DNA of 64,000 nt, taken from contig CAVQRN010000004.1 of the NCBI GenBank assembly GCA_963715255.1, forward strand, positions 248,001 through 312,000. Direction: 5' to 3'. Of this stretch, positions 35,627 to 44,761 are shown one piece after another. Both the position numbers and the translations under genes were made by a program. Source of the DNA: JAHEEL01 sp963715255. Its GTDB lineage: Bacteria; Actinomycetota; Acidimicrobiia; Spongiisociales; UBA5794. Positions within the stretch are counted from its first letter, which is position 1. Every line of letters starts with the position of its first letter. A model generated the notes under the pieces. That model had not been told where the DNA came from. It ran no database searches and was given only the letters and a program-made list of their open reading frames with translations.

Positions 35627-38600
35627 GTGGAGTTCCGCGTGCTCGGACCGCTCGAGGTATGGGACGGTGAGCGGAGGCTGGTTCTCGGCGGATTCCGGCA
35701 GCGTTTGGTGCTTGCCGTTCTTCTGCTGCATGCCAATCGAACGCTCTCGACCGATTGGCTGATCGACGCCGTCTGGGGAGAGGAACCGCCGCGAACCGCT
35801 CGCAAGACCCTCCAGGTGTACATCTCGCGGTTGCGGAGCCTGCTCGGCTCGGCCGTGATCGGGGCCACCGACTCCGGATACGTGCTGCATGTGTCCCCGC
35901 ACGATGTGGTTGATTCCCTGCGCTTCGAGGAGCTGGCCAAGAAGGGGCAACGACTGCTCGAATCGGATCCAGCCGCGGCGGCGGGCACCCTGCGCCGATC
36001 GCTCGCCCTGTGGCGTGGCATGCCGTGGGGTGAGCTGGGCGACGAGTTGGCCATTCAGCCCGATGCACAACGGCTCCGCGAGCTCCGGCTCACGGTGCTC
36101 GAACGCGCGCATCACCGCCGATCTCGACTGTGGCCGCGCAGCGAGTGTGGTCGGTGAGTTGGAGGGCCTTGTCGACGAGCATGCGCTGCGTGAGAGGTTT
36201 CGGGCACAGCTCATGCTTGCGCTCTATCGAACGGGGCGGCAGTCCGAAGCGCTACGACTGTTCCAGGACACACGCCGAGTCCTCGGAGACGTGCTCGGGA
36301 TCGAACCCTCGACGGAGTTGCGGTATCTCGAGGAGCTGATTCTCTTCCAGGACCCGTCGATTGACGGTCCTTCGACAGTGGCTGGGATCGAGGACTGGGC
36401 GCTGGCTCGCAATCCGTACAAGGGCCTTCGGGCGTTCGAAGCAGTCGATGTCGACGATTTCTATGGCCGGTTGGATCTCGTCGACGAGCTAGTGACACGA
36501 ATCGAGCGAGAGCCGTTCGTGGCCGTCGTTGGCGCAAGCGGTAGCGGCAAATCCAGCGTGGTTAGGGCCGGTCTGGTGCCACGCTTGCGCTCTGCAACAC
36601 TCGCCGGGTCACGGCGGTGGCTCGTGGCCACAATGGTGCCGGGTCACGACCCGTTCGGCGAGTTTCAGACCGCCCTCCTGGCGGCGACATCTGATTCCCG
36701 GATCAAACCCATCGGGGATAGGCAGGGCGACAACCTGGATGTGTTGCGAATCGCGGCAATCGGCGCTTCCCGACGAGAGAACCGCATTGCTCCTGGTCAT
36801 CGATCAGTTCGAGGAACTTCTCCATCGGACGGACGAAGAGGAGGTCAGTGGCCGGTTCATCCGCAATCTGGTCGAGGCGATTGAGGACCCCCTTTCGCAG
36901 ATCACCGTGCTCGTGACACTGAGGGCGGACTTCTTCGATCGGATGCTCGAGCGCCTCCCCCTTGGGCCGCTGATCGCCGACGGCCTGGTGAGCGTGCTCC
37001 CACTCACCGCGGCCGCGCTCGAGGCGGCTGCCGCCCGTCCCGCCGAGCGGGTGGGTGCGTACGTCGAGCCGGAGTTGATTGCCGAACTGATAGCCGACAT
37101 GACGGATCAGCCGGGGGCGCTTCCCCTCTTCCAGTACGTCCTTACCGAGCTCTTCGAGCAGCGGACCGGGAGCATCCTCACCCGATCTGTGTACCGCCGA
37201 CTCGGCGGGCTGCGGGGGGCCCTGAGCCGTCGCGCCGAAGAGATCTATCAAGCGCTCGACGGTCAAGATCAGGCCGTCACACGCCAGCTGCTCCTTCGGC
37301 TCGTCACGGTAGGCGACGATGTAGAGGACACCCGTCGGCGCGTGGAGCAGTCCGAGCTCGAGGAGCTCGATCTCGATGGGAGCACCGTGAAGGCAGTTCT
37401 CGATGCCTTCGGCCGAGCGCGGCTGCTCTCGTTCGATCGCAGCCCGGCCAGTGGGCAGCCGACCGTCGAGGTCTCCCACGAAGCGCTCCTCCGAGAGTGG
37501 CCGCGATTGCAGAAGTGGATCGATGCTGTTCGGGAGGATCTGCGCCTCCACCGCGCCTTGGTAGCGGAGGTCGCGGAGTGGGAATCGTCCGGCCGAGATC
37601 CTGATTACCTGCTCACTGGTTCACGCCTCGATCTCTACGACGCATGGAGCGCCGGCCGCACCATCGAGTTGACCGAGACGGAGCGAGCGTTTCTCGACGC
37701 CGGTGTTGAGCGCCGCGAAGACGAGCATGCCGCCGAAGAGTCGCGCCGCGACGAGAAACTTGCGGTGGAACGCCGCGTGGTACGGCGGCTCCGCTGGCTG
37801 GTGGTCGTTGTATCCGTTGCGGCACTTGTCGCCGCGGGCCTCACTCTGATCGCCGTCGACCGAAGCCGCGACGCGGCAGCGAGCGAGCGCGAGACGCGGG
37901 CCAGGGAGCTGGCGAACGCCGCGACAGCCGCCATCGACGCCGATCCCGAAATGGCCACGTTGCTGGCGCTCGAGGCTATCGACGTCACTCGTTCGACCGA
38001 GGGGTCGGTGATCCGGGAAGCGGAGGAAGCTCTCCACGCTGCAGTGACGGCCAATCGTCTGGTTGCCACGGCCCGCGGCTTGGGCGATGTCGAGTTCCAC
38101 CCAGATGGCTGGCTCTTTGTCGGTGGGAGGCCGGCGAGATTGCTCGACCTCGCGTCCGGAGAAGATCGGCTGGCGCTCCCTTCACCGGAGGACGGCAAGC
38201 CGATGACGGCCGTCGCCGTCAATGGCGACGGGACCCGCCTGGCGACCGGCACGGGGAACGGTGATCTCGTCGTGTGGGACGGTCGCAACGGTTCCATGAT
38301 CCGTCGATTCTCCGGTCCGGGTGGGCCCGCCCACGGTGACACGATTGGTGTGCTGGCATTCAGCCCGGACGACCGATTGCTGGCGTCGCTCGCGCCCCGG
38401 GGCGGCGGAGTGCGTGTGTGGAACGTCGAGAGTGGAGAGATGGTGGCCTCCTTCAACGACCCGGACTGGTGGTCAGACTGCTGCCCGGGCGTGGAACTCG
38501 ATTTCAGCCCGGACGGGACCCACCTCGCCGTCACCACCTTTGAGGGCGAGGTGCACGTGTTCGACCTAGCCTCGAGCACGAGGGCCATGACGCTGACGGG

Positions 38601-39994
38601 TCATGAGGGTGCGGCAACCGGTGTCGAGTACCTCCCGTCCGGCGCCACGATCATCACCGGGGGCTTCGACGGAACGTTTCGCTTCTGGGACGCGGGAAAT
38701 CGGCATCGAGCTGGCATCGATCGACGCCGGCGTCGGCCAACTCACCGCGCTCGACGTGAGCGCAGACGGCGGTTGGCTGCTGACAGGAGGAGACAGCGGC
38801 ACCGTCAGACTATGGGAGCTCCAACCGGGTGGGGCCCGGGAACTGGCGACGCTCGCCGGCCACCGATCGTTGGTGCTGGATGTTGCCTTCGACGCGGCAG
38901 GGGAGTTGGGCGCGGGTGTTGGGATGGATGGTGGGGTCCTGGTCTGGGACGTGACGGCATCGGGTAGGGGAGAGGTTGCGGCGTGGCCCGCAGATGGTCC
39001 CGTTGCCTTCAGCGCAGATGGGAGCCGGCTGGCCGCGCCTGATTCAAACGGCCGAGGTGTGATCGTGCGCAGAACGTCCGACTGGCGTCCCGACTTCGTG
39101 CTCGAGGATGTCGCTCCCCTCAAGGGTGAGGAGCATGCGGCACCCGGCGAGGAGTACGGGGTGGTAGGCGGGATCGCCTTCAGCCCCGGCGGTGATCGCA
39201 TCGCCACCACGAGCTCGGGATACCAGGACGTTCCCGGAACCGTGACCCTGTGGGACGCCAGCACCGGCGCGCCGCTTCGCACGTTGCTGGCGCACTTGTT
39301 CCTCACCGGACCCGTGGCGTTCAGCGGCGACGGCGCCACGGTCGCGGCGGCGACCTGCAATTGGGTCGGCTCACCTGCGTCGGCGTGGGACGTGGCCAGC
39401 GGCGAGGTGATCCTTGCGGTGGAGACGGCCCGATGCGGCCAAGCCGTGGATCTCAGCCCGAACGGAGAACTGCTCGCCGTCTCGACCGAACTCGAAGACC
39501 AGCCGAACGTCCAGGTGTGGAACGTGGCTACCGGTGAGCTTGTTTCGGAGCTCACCCACGAGCCGCTGTGGATCGGGGCGGTCCAGTTCAGCCCCGACGG
39601 GGAACGCCTGCTGACCGCGGGTAATGATGGGACGGCCCGAATCTGGGATGTCGCCACCGGCGACCTGATCCGGGCACTAGCCGGCCACACCGGGCCGGTG
39701 GAGGGTGCCGTCTGGGCCGCCGATGGAGCCAGGATTGTCACTGCAAGCCTCGACGGAACGATTCGGCAATGGGACGCAGCGACCGGCGGAACACTGCTCG
39801 TGCTGTCCGGGTTTGAGGGTCTTGCACACGTTGCACTCAGCCCCGACGGTGGCCGGCTGGCAACGTCGGCGGACGGAGTGGTCCGTATCTGGACACTCGA
39901 ACTCGACGAGTTGATCGGTATCGCCGAGTCCCGCCTGACCCGGTCGCTCACCTCCGGTGAATGCGCCACCTACCACTTCGAGGAGTGCCCGTGA
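35627..39994 (+). CDS. BTAD transcriptional regulator fused to a STAND NTPase and WD40 repeats (three apparent frameshifts)
   Basis: About 1455 aa once three single-base frame breaks are bridged (near 36104-36110, 36762-36770 and 38689-38698). In order: an OmpR-type winged helix (EFRVLGPLEVWDGERRLVLGG); a bacterial transcriptional activation domain (LALWRGMPWGEL to LRYLEELI); a STAND-type NTPase with P-loop GASGSGKSS near residue 300 and LLLVIDQFEELLHR; one transmembrane helix near 722-742; and a WD40 propeller of many FSPDG...WDVATG blades. The architecture resembles AfsR-like regulators with membrane anchoring. Targets are unknown. Each break needs one base removed, and domains continue smoothly across them. 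Confidence 0.82.
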
Positions 39995-40078
39995 GCCGCT
40001 GGCTAACGGACCGCTTGCTGCCGTTCTGCAACCGCAGGCGTCCACGGTGAGCACATGTACACACCAAGGAGGTGCAAC

Positions 40079-40559
40079 ATGCAACGAGTCAGCGGGATGG
40101 TCATTGTGTTCCTGCTCTTGGCGGGGATGGGGTGCTCTTCGTCGGGTGAGCCGATGGCGATGGCGATCAATGCGCCACTTGGTCCTCCCGAAGGGGCCGT
40201 TCCCCTTTCAGGGCCTGCGGTTGACGAGGGGATCGTATGCTCCGCGGCGACATTCGAGCGAGTTCGTATTGTTGACTCGGAGGGCGCAACCCTGACTGAG
40301 GAACAGTTGTCGGAGGACACGCTCCTCGAGCGCGATGTACGACGAATTCACCTGCACGGACGGGTCCGGTGCATTTGTCGTGGTGCAGCATCCTTCCCTC
40401 GCGGAGTCCGACATGGATTTCGAAGGATCCAACGATGTTGGACCATGGGAAATCGACAGCGGAACTGGTGACTACGAGACGCTGTCCGGTGACGGCACTC
40501 TCACCGTTGATTTCAGTGCAGGAACCGTGGTCTACGGAGGCGAGGTCCAGGACGGGTAG
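40079..40559 (+). CDS. Putative lipoprotein (one apparent frameshift)
   Basis: I do not recognise the family. The start is ATG at 40079 behind a perfect AAGGAGG. A lipoprotein signal peptide runs to LLLAGMGCSSSG. The frame then breaks near 40331-40340. The next frame continues with YDEFTCTDGSGAFVVVQHP and a glycine/aspartate-rich beta-like end (DYETLSGDGTLTVDFSAGTVVYGGEV), and ends at TAG 40557-40559. Removing one base joins them into about 159 aa. It sits 84 bp after the WD40 regulator and before a strong terminator. Confidence 0.6.
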
Positions 40560-40606
40560 CCGAGGCGGTATTCGGACGACCTGACATTTCTGCCGCCGAA
40601 CAAGGG

Positions 40607-40629
40607 GAGCCCCGGGCATGCCGGGGCTC
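40607..40629. terminator. Bidirectional hairpin after the lipoprotein gene
   Basis: GAGCCCCGG pairs with CCGGGGCTC around a short GCATG loop. It lies 47 bp past the lipoprotein stop and 21 bp past the end of a possible small minus-strand gene. Confidence 0.8.
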
Positions 40630-40650
40630 TCTGCTCGTTCCCGCCATGGA

Positions 40651-40794
40651 TCAGCTGCTCACGATCACGAATACTCCAACGAAACACACCGCCGCAACCG
40701 CCAACACGGCGAGGATCCATACCGACCACCTGAGAACGGTGCGAAGTGCTTCGAGGAATCCCGGCGACTCGCCGTTGTGTATGGACCTTCTCAC
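40651..40794 (-). CDS. Possible small single-pass membrane protein
   Basis: A minus-strand frame of 47 codons from GTG at 40794 ends in a hydrophobic helix (WSVWILAVLAVAAVCFVG) after a basic segment (ALRTVLRW). An ATG further upstream would give 73 residues. There is no homology I recognise and no clear ribosome-binding site. The rest of the 377-bp lipoprotein-mdh gap holds only the hairpin. The frame may be chance. Confidence 0.35.
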   Translation of the reverse strand: MRRSIHNGESPGFLEALRTVLRWSVWILAVLAVAAVCFVGVFVIVSS

Positions 40795-40936
40795 CAGATC
40801 ATGGTGCCCTCCACCGACTGCACGATGGCTGCAGATGGTCGACCCGATCTCGTGCCGTGCGGCACTGCCCATTCACGGATTCGGCACGATCGGTCTGAAC
40901 TAGTCTTGACCTGTTCCCCAGGCACAAGGAGTCGCG

Positions 40937-41872
40937 ATGAGCAAGGTCACCGTCGTAGGGGCCGGGAAGTACGGATCCACGACCGTCCAGCGTCTGGCTG
41001 AGGCCGACATCATCGACGAGGTCGTGATGATCGACATCGTCGAAGGGCTACCTCAGGGTCTGGCCCTCGACATGAATCAGTCCCGTCCGGTGCTCAGATA
41101 TCGGACCCTGGTGACTGGAACCAACGACTACGCCGACACCGCAGGCAGCGATGTTGTTGTTATTACTGCGGGCCTGCCGCGGAAGCCCGGTATGAGCCGC
41201 ATGGACTTGCTCGGCGTGAACGCCAAGATCGTCAAGACCGTCACCGAAGAGGTTGTGGCCCATTCACCGGACTGCGTGATCATCGTCGTTACGAATCCAC
41301 TGGATCAGATGACCACTCTGGCAGCGGAGGTCTCCGGCTTCCCGAAGGAGCGGGTTGTTGGGCAGGCAGGCATGCTCGATTCAGCCCGACTGGCGCACTT
41401 CATTGCGGAGCGTGCGGGCGTCGACATCCTTGCCGTAGAGGCCGTCACGCTCGGGAGCCACGGCGAGACGATGGTTCCCGTACCGTCGTTGTGCAAGGTC
41501 GACGGAAGGCCACTGTCTGAGGTGCTCGATGAGGCCTCGATCGAAGAGCTGGTGGATCGCACCCGCAACGGCGGGGCTGAGATTGTTGCCTTCCTGAAGA
41601 CTGGATCTGCGTACTACGCCCCTTCGGCGGCGGCGGCTGCAATGGTCGAAGCAGTGATCACGGACAGCAGAGCGGAGATGCCGGTGTGTGCGTGGATGAC
41701 CGGGCAGTACGGCATCGACGACGTCTATCTCGGCGTGTTGGCCAAACTCGGCGCCGGTGGCGTCACCGAGGTGTACGAAGCACCGCTGACCGTTGAAGAG
41801 ACCGCAGGTCTCCGCGAAGCTGCAGCTGCGGTCAAGGCCAAGGTCGCCGATCTGGAAGAGATCGACTACTAG
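40937..41872 (+). CDS. mdh: Malate dehydrogenase (LDH-like type)
   Basis: NAD-dependent malate/oxaloacetate interconversion in the TCA cycle, 311 aa. It opens with KVTVVGAGKYGSTTVQRLAE (NAD-binding Rossmann) and has AGLPRKPGMSRMDLL with substrate arginines. VVTNPLDQMT and the catalytic histidine in LGSHGETMVP follow. The arginines and GQAGMLDSAR fit the LDH-like MDH group. ATG 40937 follows AAGGAG. Confidence 0.95.
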   Translation: MSKVTVVGAGKYGSTTVQRLAEADIIDEVVMIDIVEGLPQGLALDMNQSRPVLRYRTLVTGTNDYADTAGSDVVVITAGLPRKPGMSRMDLLGVNAKIVKTVTEEVVAHSPDCVIIVVTNPLDQMTTLAAEVSGFPKERVVGQAGMLDSARLAHFIAERAGVDILAVEAVTLGSHGETMVPVPSLCKVDGRPLSEVLDEASIEELVDRTRNGGAEIVAFLKTGSAYYAPSAAAAAMVEAVITDSRAEMPVCAWMTGQYGIDDVYLGVLAKLGAGGVTEVYEAPLTVEETAGLREAAAAVKAKVADLEEIDY

Positions 41873-41919
41873 GTCTACCAGCTGCGAGCCGCCAGCCACC
41901 GGCTGTCGGCAAAGAGGAA

Positions 41920-41957
41920 GAGAAGGGACCCGGGTGAGAGAACCCGGGTCCCTTCTC
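41920..41957. terminator. mdh terminator, perfect 16-bp stem
   Basis: GAGAAGGGACCCGGGT pairs perfectly with its complement around a 6-nt loop, followed by CATTCGTTGTT. It lies between convergent genes and can serve both. Confidence 0.9.
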
Positions 41958-41976
41958 ATTCGTTGTTGGGGCGGTG

Positions 41977-42928
41977 TCAGGCTTGAGGAGCTGAAGGGGT
42001 TGAGGCCGGGGCCGAGGCCGCGGCGGCTTTCTCGCGTTCGTACTGTTCATACGATTCCCGGATCTCGTTGGCGCTCTTCTCGGCGGCGGCGCGCTGTTCC
42101 CGTGCACGCGTCCGGGCAATGATGACGTCCCTTCGCGTGGCCCAGAGGGCGACCGCGCCAACGAAGAGGATCAGGATGCCGAATAGGGCGATGAACCAGC
42201 CATACCCGACTTGCACATCCTTGTACTGAGCGGATACTCCCGTTTCGGCGACTTGAGCCTCCATGAGCGTCGTTCGGAGTGACCCACCCGACAGCGTGAT
42301 CACGGCACCGCCGAGCACCGAGAAGAAGATGAGGAGCCGGTTCCCGGCCAGACCGTGTGGCGCGGTCCGCGAGGGCAAAGAGAGCGAGGAGGCCGATCCC
42401 GACGAATGCGGCGAGACCCGGGTTCATGTCGACCGTGCTACCCCCAACCGTCGTGGCGAGCAGGAGGAAGATCGCGACCAACGTGCCGAGTCCGATAGCC
42501 ACGCGAGTGATGAACCGATCGAGCGCCGGAACACGAGGCAATACAAGGCCCTTGAAGGTTCGATAGAGCATCAGGGCGAGGAGCACGCTGAGGACGGCGA
42601 CGATCACTCCGCTGAATGTGATGGAGACCGTATCGGGTCCGAAGACGAGCGCGAGGACCGTTGCCGCCACGGTTGAGAACGCGATGACCGCTACAGAATA
42701 CGGGATCTCGACGGCCCTTTTGGGTGTGACGGCGAGCCCCATCAGAAGGAGAACGACTCCGACTGCCAAGTATGCCCACCCCTGGTCCATCTCGTGGCCG
42801 CGCATCGACCATGGCTGAACGAGGTAGCCGTAGGACGGATTCGTCCTCGCCATCTCCCAGACGATCGACACGATCACGATCGCGGGACCGAGGGTGATCG
42901 CTATCTTGCTCCAGTTCTGCTTCAACAC
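41977..42928 (-). CDS. Polytopic membrane protein of unknown function (one apparent frameshift)
   Basis: About 316 aa after bridging one frame break near 42345-42360. Helices near the N-terminus (KIAITLGPAIVIVSIVWEM) are followed by at least six more. The second frame continues with GNRLLIFFSVLGGAVITLSGG and a last helix (WFIALFGILILFVGAVALW). The C-terminus is charged, with an Ala/Glu-rich helix and an Ala/Pro end. The start is GTG at 42928. I cannot assign a family. Confidence 0.6.
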
Positions 42929-42995
42929 CGTCTCCTTGTCGGCGACACTCTACCCGGCTCTTCGTTCAGCAGGATCCGTTGCCCCATAAGAGTTC

Positions 42996-43024
42996 TTGCC
43001 CGCGAGCAGGGGTACCATTAGGGT
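42996..43024 (+). promoter_or_regulatory. Probable promoter of the HU gene
   Basis: TTGCCC (42996-43001) and TAGGGT (43019-43024) are 17 nt apart, about 50 bp before the HU start, which has its own GGGAGG site. Confidence 0.45.
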
Positions 43025-43074
43025 TACACTGCTGTGATTCACGTCAGCATCAACGACCAACTAGGGAGGTCTCT

Positions 43075-43353
43075 ATGAACAAGGGTGAGCTCATCGACGC
43101 GGTCGCTCGCAATTCCGGCGAGTCAAAGGCAACCGCAGCCAAAGTCATCGACGAAACACTCGACGTCATTGTGTCCGGCGTCGTGACCGAGGGCAAGGTT
43201 CAGATCACCGGATTTGGGACGTTCGAGGCGCGCGACCGCAAGGCGCGTACCGCTCGCAACCCCCAGACGGGTGCAGAAGTGAAGGTCGCGGCAACTCGCG
43301 TCCCCGCATTCAAGGCGGGCAAGGCCTTCAAGGATCAGGTCAAGCCCGGCTGA
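43075..43353 (+). CDS. hup: HU family DNA-binding protein
   Basis: A 92-aa histone-like protein that bends and compacts DNA. It begins MNKGELIDAVA and has the IHF/HU signature GFGTFEARDRKARTARNPQTG on the beta arms. It ends AFKAGKAFKDQVK. It lacks the long lysine-rich tail of mycobacterial HupB. The ATG at 43075 follows GGGAGGT. The open frame extends upstream only through non-coding sequence. Confidence 0.97.
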   Translation: MNKGELIDAVARNSGESKATAAKVIDETLDVIVSGVVTEGKVQITGFGTFEARDRKARTARNPQTGAEVKVAATRVPAFKAGKAFKDQVKPG

Positions 43354-43369
43354 TCCAAGAAGCGAAGCC

Positions 43370-43414
43370 AAACAGAGAAGGAGGGGCGCCGACGGCGCCC
43401 CTCCTTCTCTGTTT
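43370..43414. terminator. HU terminator, perfect 21-bp stem
   Basis: AAACAGAGAAGGAGGGGCGCC and its exact complement flank a 3-nt GAC loop, ending in CTGTTT. This is the strongest hairpin in the window, 17 bp past the HU stop. Confidence 0.93.
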
Positions 43415-43415
43415 G

Positions 43416-43490
43416 TGAGTAGAGAGTAGAGAGTAGAGAGACCTGAACCAGCAACGCCCTTCTCTCTACTTCCTACTCTCTACTTCCTCA
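43416..43490. repeat. Inverted GTAGAGA / CTCTCTA array
   Basis: Three 7-nt GTAGAGA units (43419-43440) face TCTCTAC and TTCCTAC units (43460-43488). The array ends exactly at the stop codon of the minus-strand SCP2 gene. Confidence 0.9.
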
Positions 43491-43871
43491 GAAATCCAGG
43501 TTGAGCGTGCTCGATACTCTGGCGAACTCGTTGATGAGGCTCTGGTACATCATGACCTTGGCCATATTGCCGCCGACCTTGATCTTGCCGGTCATGAACG
43601 CCATCTGGACGTTCAACTCGCCTTTGGCGATGGCTGCGGCCGTCTCGTAGTCGCTGGCGACTGAGGCATCCGCGTCGTCGAGGGTGCCGAGCGCCAGCGT
43701 CGCGACGCCGTCGCCGACCGAGAGGTAGTAGGCGACCGGACCGGCAGGGGCATCGGTCACTTCGAACTGGAGGCCGAGGCCAACGCCGGTCATCGCCCCG
43801 TCGAATGCTGCATCGGCATTCAGCGCTTCGGTGGCTGCGGTCATGTGCTCTTCGCTGAGGAACGTGGCCAA
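43488..43871 (-). CDS. SCP2 sterol-binding domain protein
   Basis: A 127-aa single-domain protein of the SCP2 lipid-binding fold. The segment YETAAAIAKGELNVQMAFMTGKIKVGGNMAKVM is the family's C-terminal signature. It probably binds fatty acids or acyl-CoA in the cytosol. TTG at 43871 is chosen because it follows GAAAGGA and starts the conserved helix (TFLSEEHMTAATEALN). The open frame upstream to 43934 is unlike the family. Its stop abuts a repeat array. Confidence 0.8.
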   Translation of the reverse strand: MATFLSEEHMTAATEALNADAAFDGAMTGVGLGLQFEVTDAPAGPVAYYLSVGDGVATLALGTLDDADASVASDYETAAAIAKGELNVQMAFMTGKIKVGGNMAKVMMYQSLINEFARVSSTLNLDF

Positions 43872-43999
43872 GATGTGTCCTTTCGTGGTGGTCTTCGGTC
43901 GGATGTTAGCCGCCAATTTTGAGCGACCAATCAAAGTCGTTGCTGCGCACCAAGTACGTGGTACTCAGAATGGAACAGCAATGGCGGCACAACGTGCCG

Positions 44000-44761
44000 T
44001 CACTGCTGACCCTGCTTTCTGAAGTTCTTCCACTGGGCTGCGACGTAATCGCGGTTCATCCATGCGATGACGTCGATCGAGATGCTCTTCGGGCACGCCG
44101 TTTCGCACTCTCCGTAGTTTGTGCAAGAGCCGAAGAACGACTCCATCGTCTCGACCATCGCAACCGTGCGGAGATACCGCTCGGGCGCACCCTGCGGGAG
44201 GAGATTCAGGTGAGCGATCTTCGCCCCCGTGAACAGATTCGCTGCGCTGTTCGGGCACGCCGCGACACACGCGGCACATCCGATGCAAGAAGCCGCGTCC
44301 ATCGAGGCTTCCGCTGCGGGTTTAGGGATCGGAATGAGGTTGGCATCTTGTGCTGCACCGATATTCGCCGAGATGAAACCACCCGCCTGGATGATCTCGT
44401 CGAACGCGTGGCGATCGACGATGAGGTCTCGGAGGACGGGGAATGCCACCGCTCGCCATGGTTCGATCGTGATCGTGTCGCCGTCGCTGAACTTTCGCAT
44501 GTGGAGCTGGCATGACGCCGTTCCACTCTGTGGCCCGTGGGGATGCCCATCCACCATCACGCCGCACGTTCCGCAGATTCCCTCGCGACAGTCGCTGTCG
44601 AACGCGATCGGTTCCACGCCCTCGTCGTTGAGTCGCTCGTTCACCTCATCGAGCATCTCGAAGAACGAGGCGTCGGGGCTGATGCCCTTGGCTGCGTACG
44701 TTTCGAAGCCGCCTTCGACGTTGGGTCCTGTTTGCCGCCATACGCGCAGGGTGAGATCCAT
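44000..44761 (-). CDS. sdhB: Succinate dehydrogenase iron-sulfur subunit
   Basis: The electron-transfer subunit of complex II, 253 aa. The 2Fe-2S ligands are in CREGICGTCGVMVDG with a later Cys in ASCQLHM. The second domain has SCIGCAACVAACPNSAANLF for the 4Fe-4S cluster and NYGECETACPKSIS for the 3Fe-4S cluster. The ATG at 44761 overlaps the sdhA stop (ATGA). The upstream extension of the open frame is shadow. The length and the three-gene operon fit the Bacteroidetes/actinobacterial-type enzyme. Confidence 0.95.
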   Translation of the reverse strand: MDLTLRVWRQTGPNVEGGFETYAAKGISPDASFFEMLDEVNERLNDEGVEPIAFDSDCREGICGTCGVMVDGHPHGPQSGTASCQLHMRKFSDGDTITIEPWRAVAFPVLRDLIVDRHAFDEIIQAGGFISANIGAAQDANLIPIPKPAAEASMDAASCIGCAACVAACPNSAANLFTGAKIAHLNLLPQGAPERYLRTVAMVETMESFFGSCTNYGECETACPKSISIDVIAWMNRDYVAAQWKNFRKQGQQ

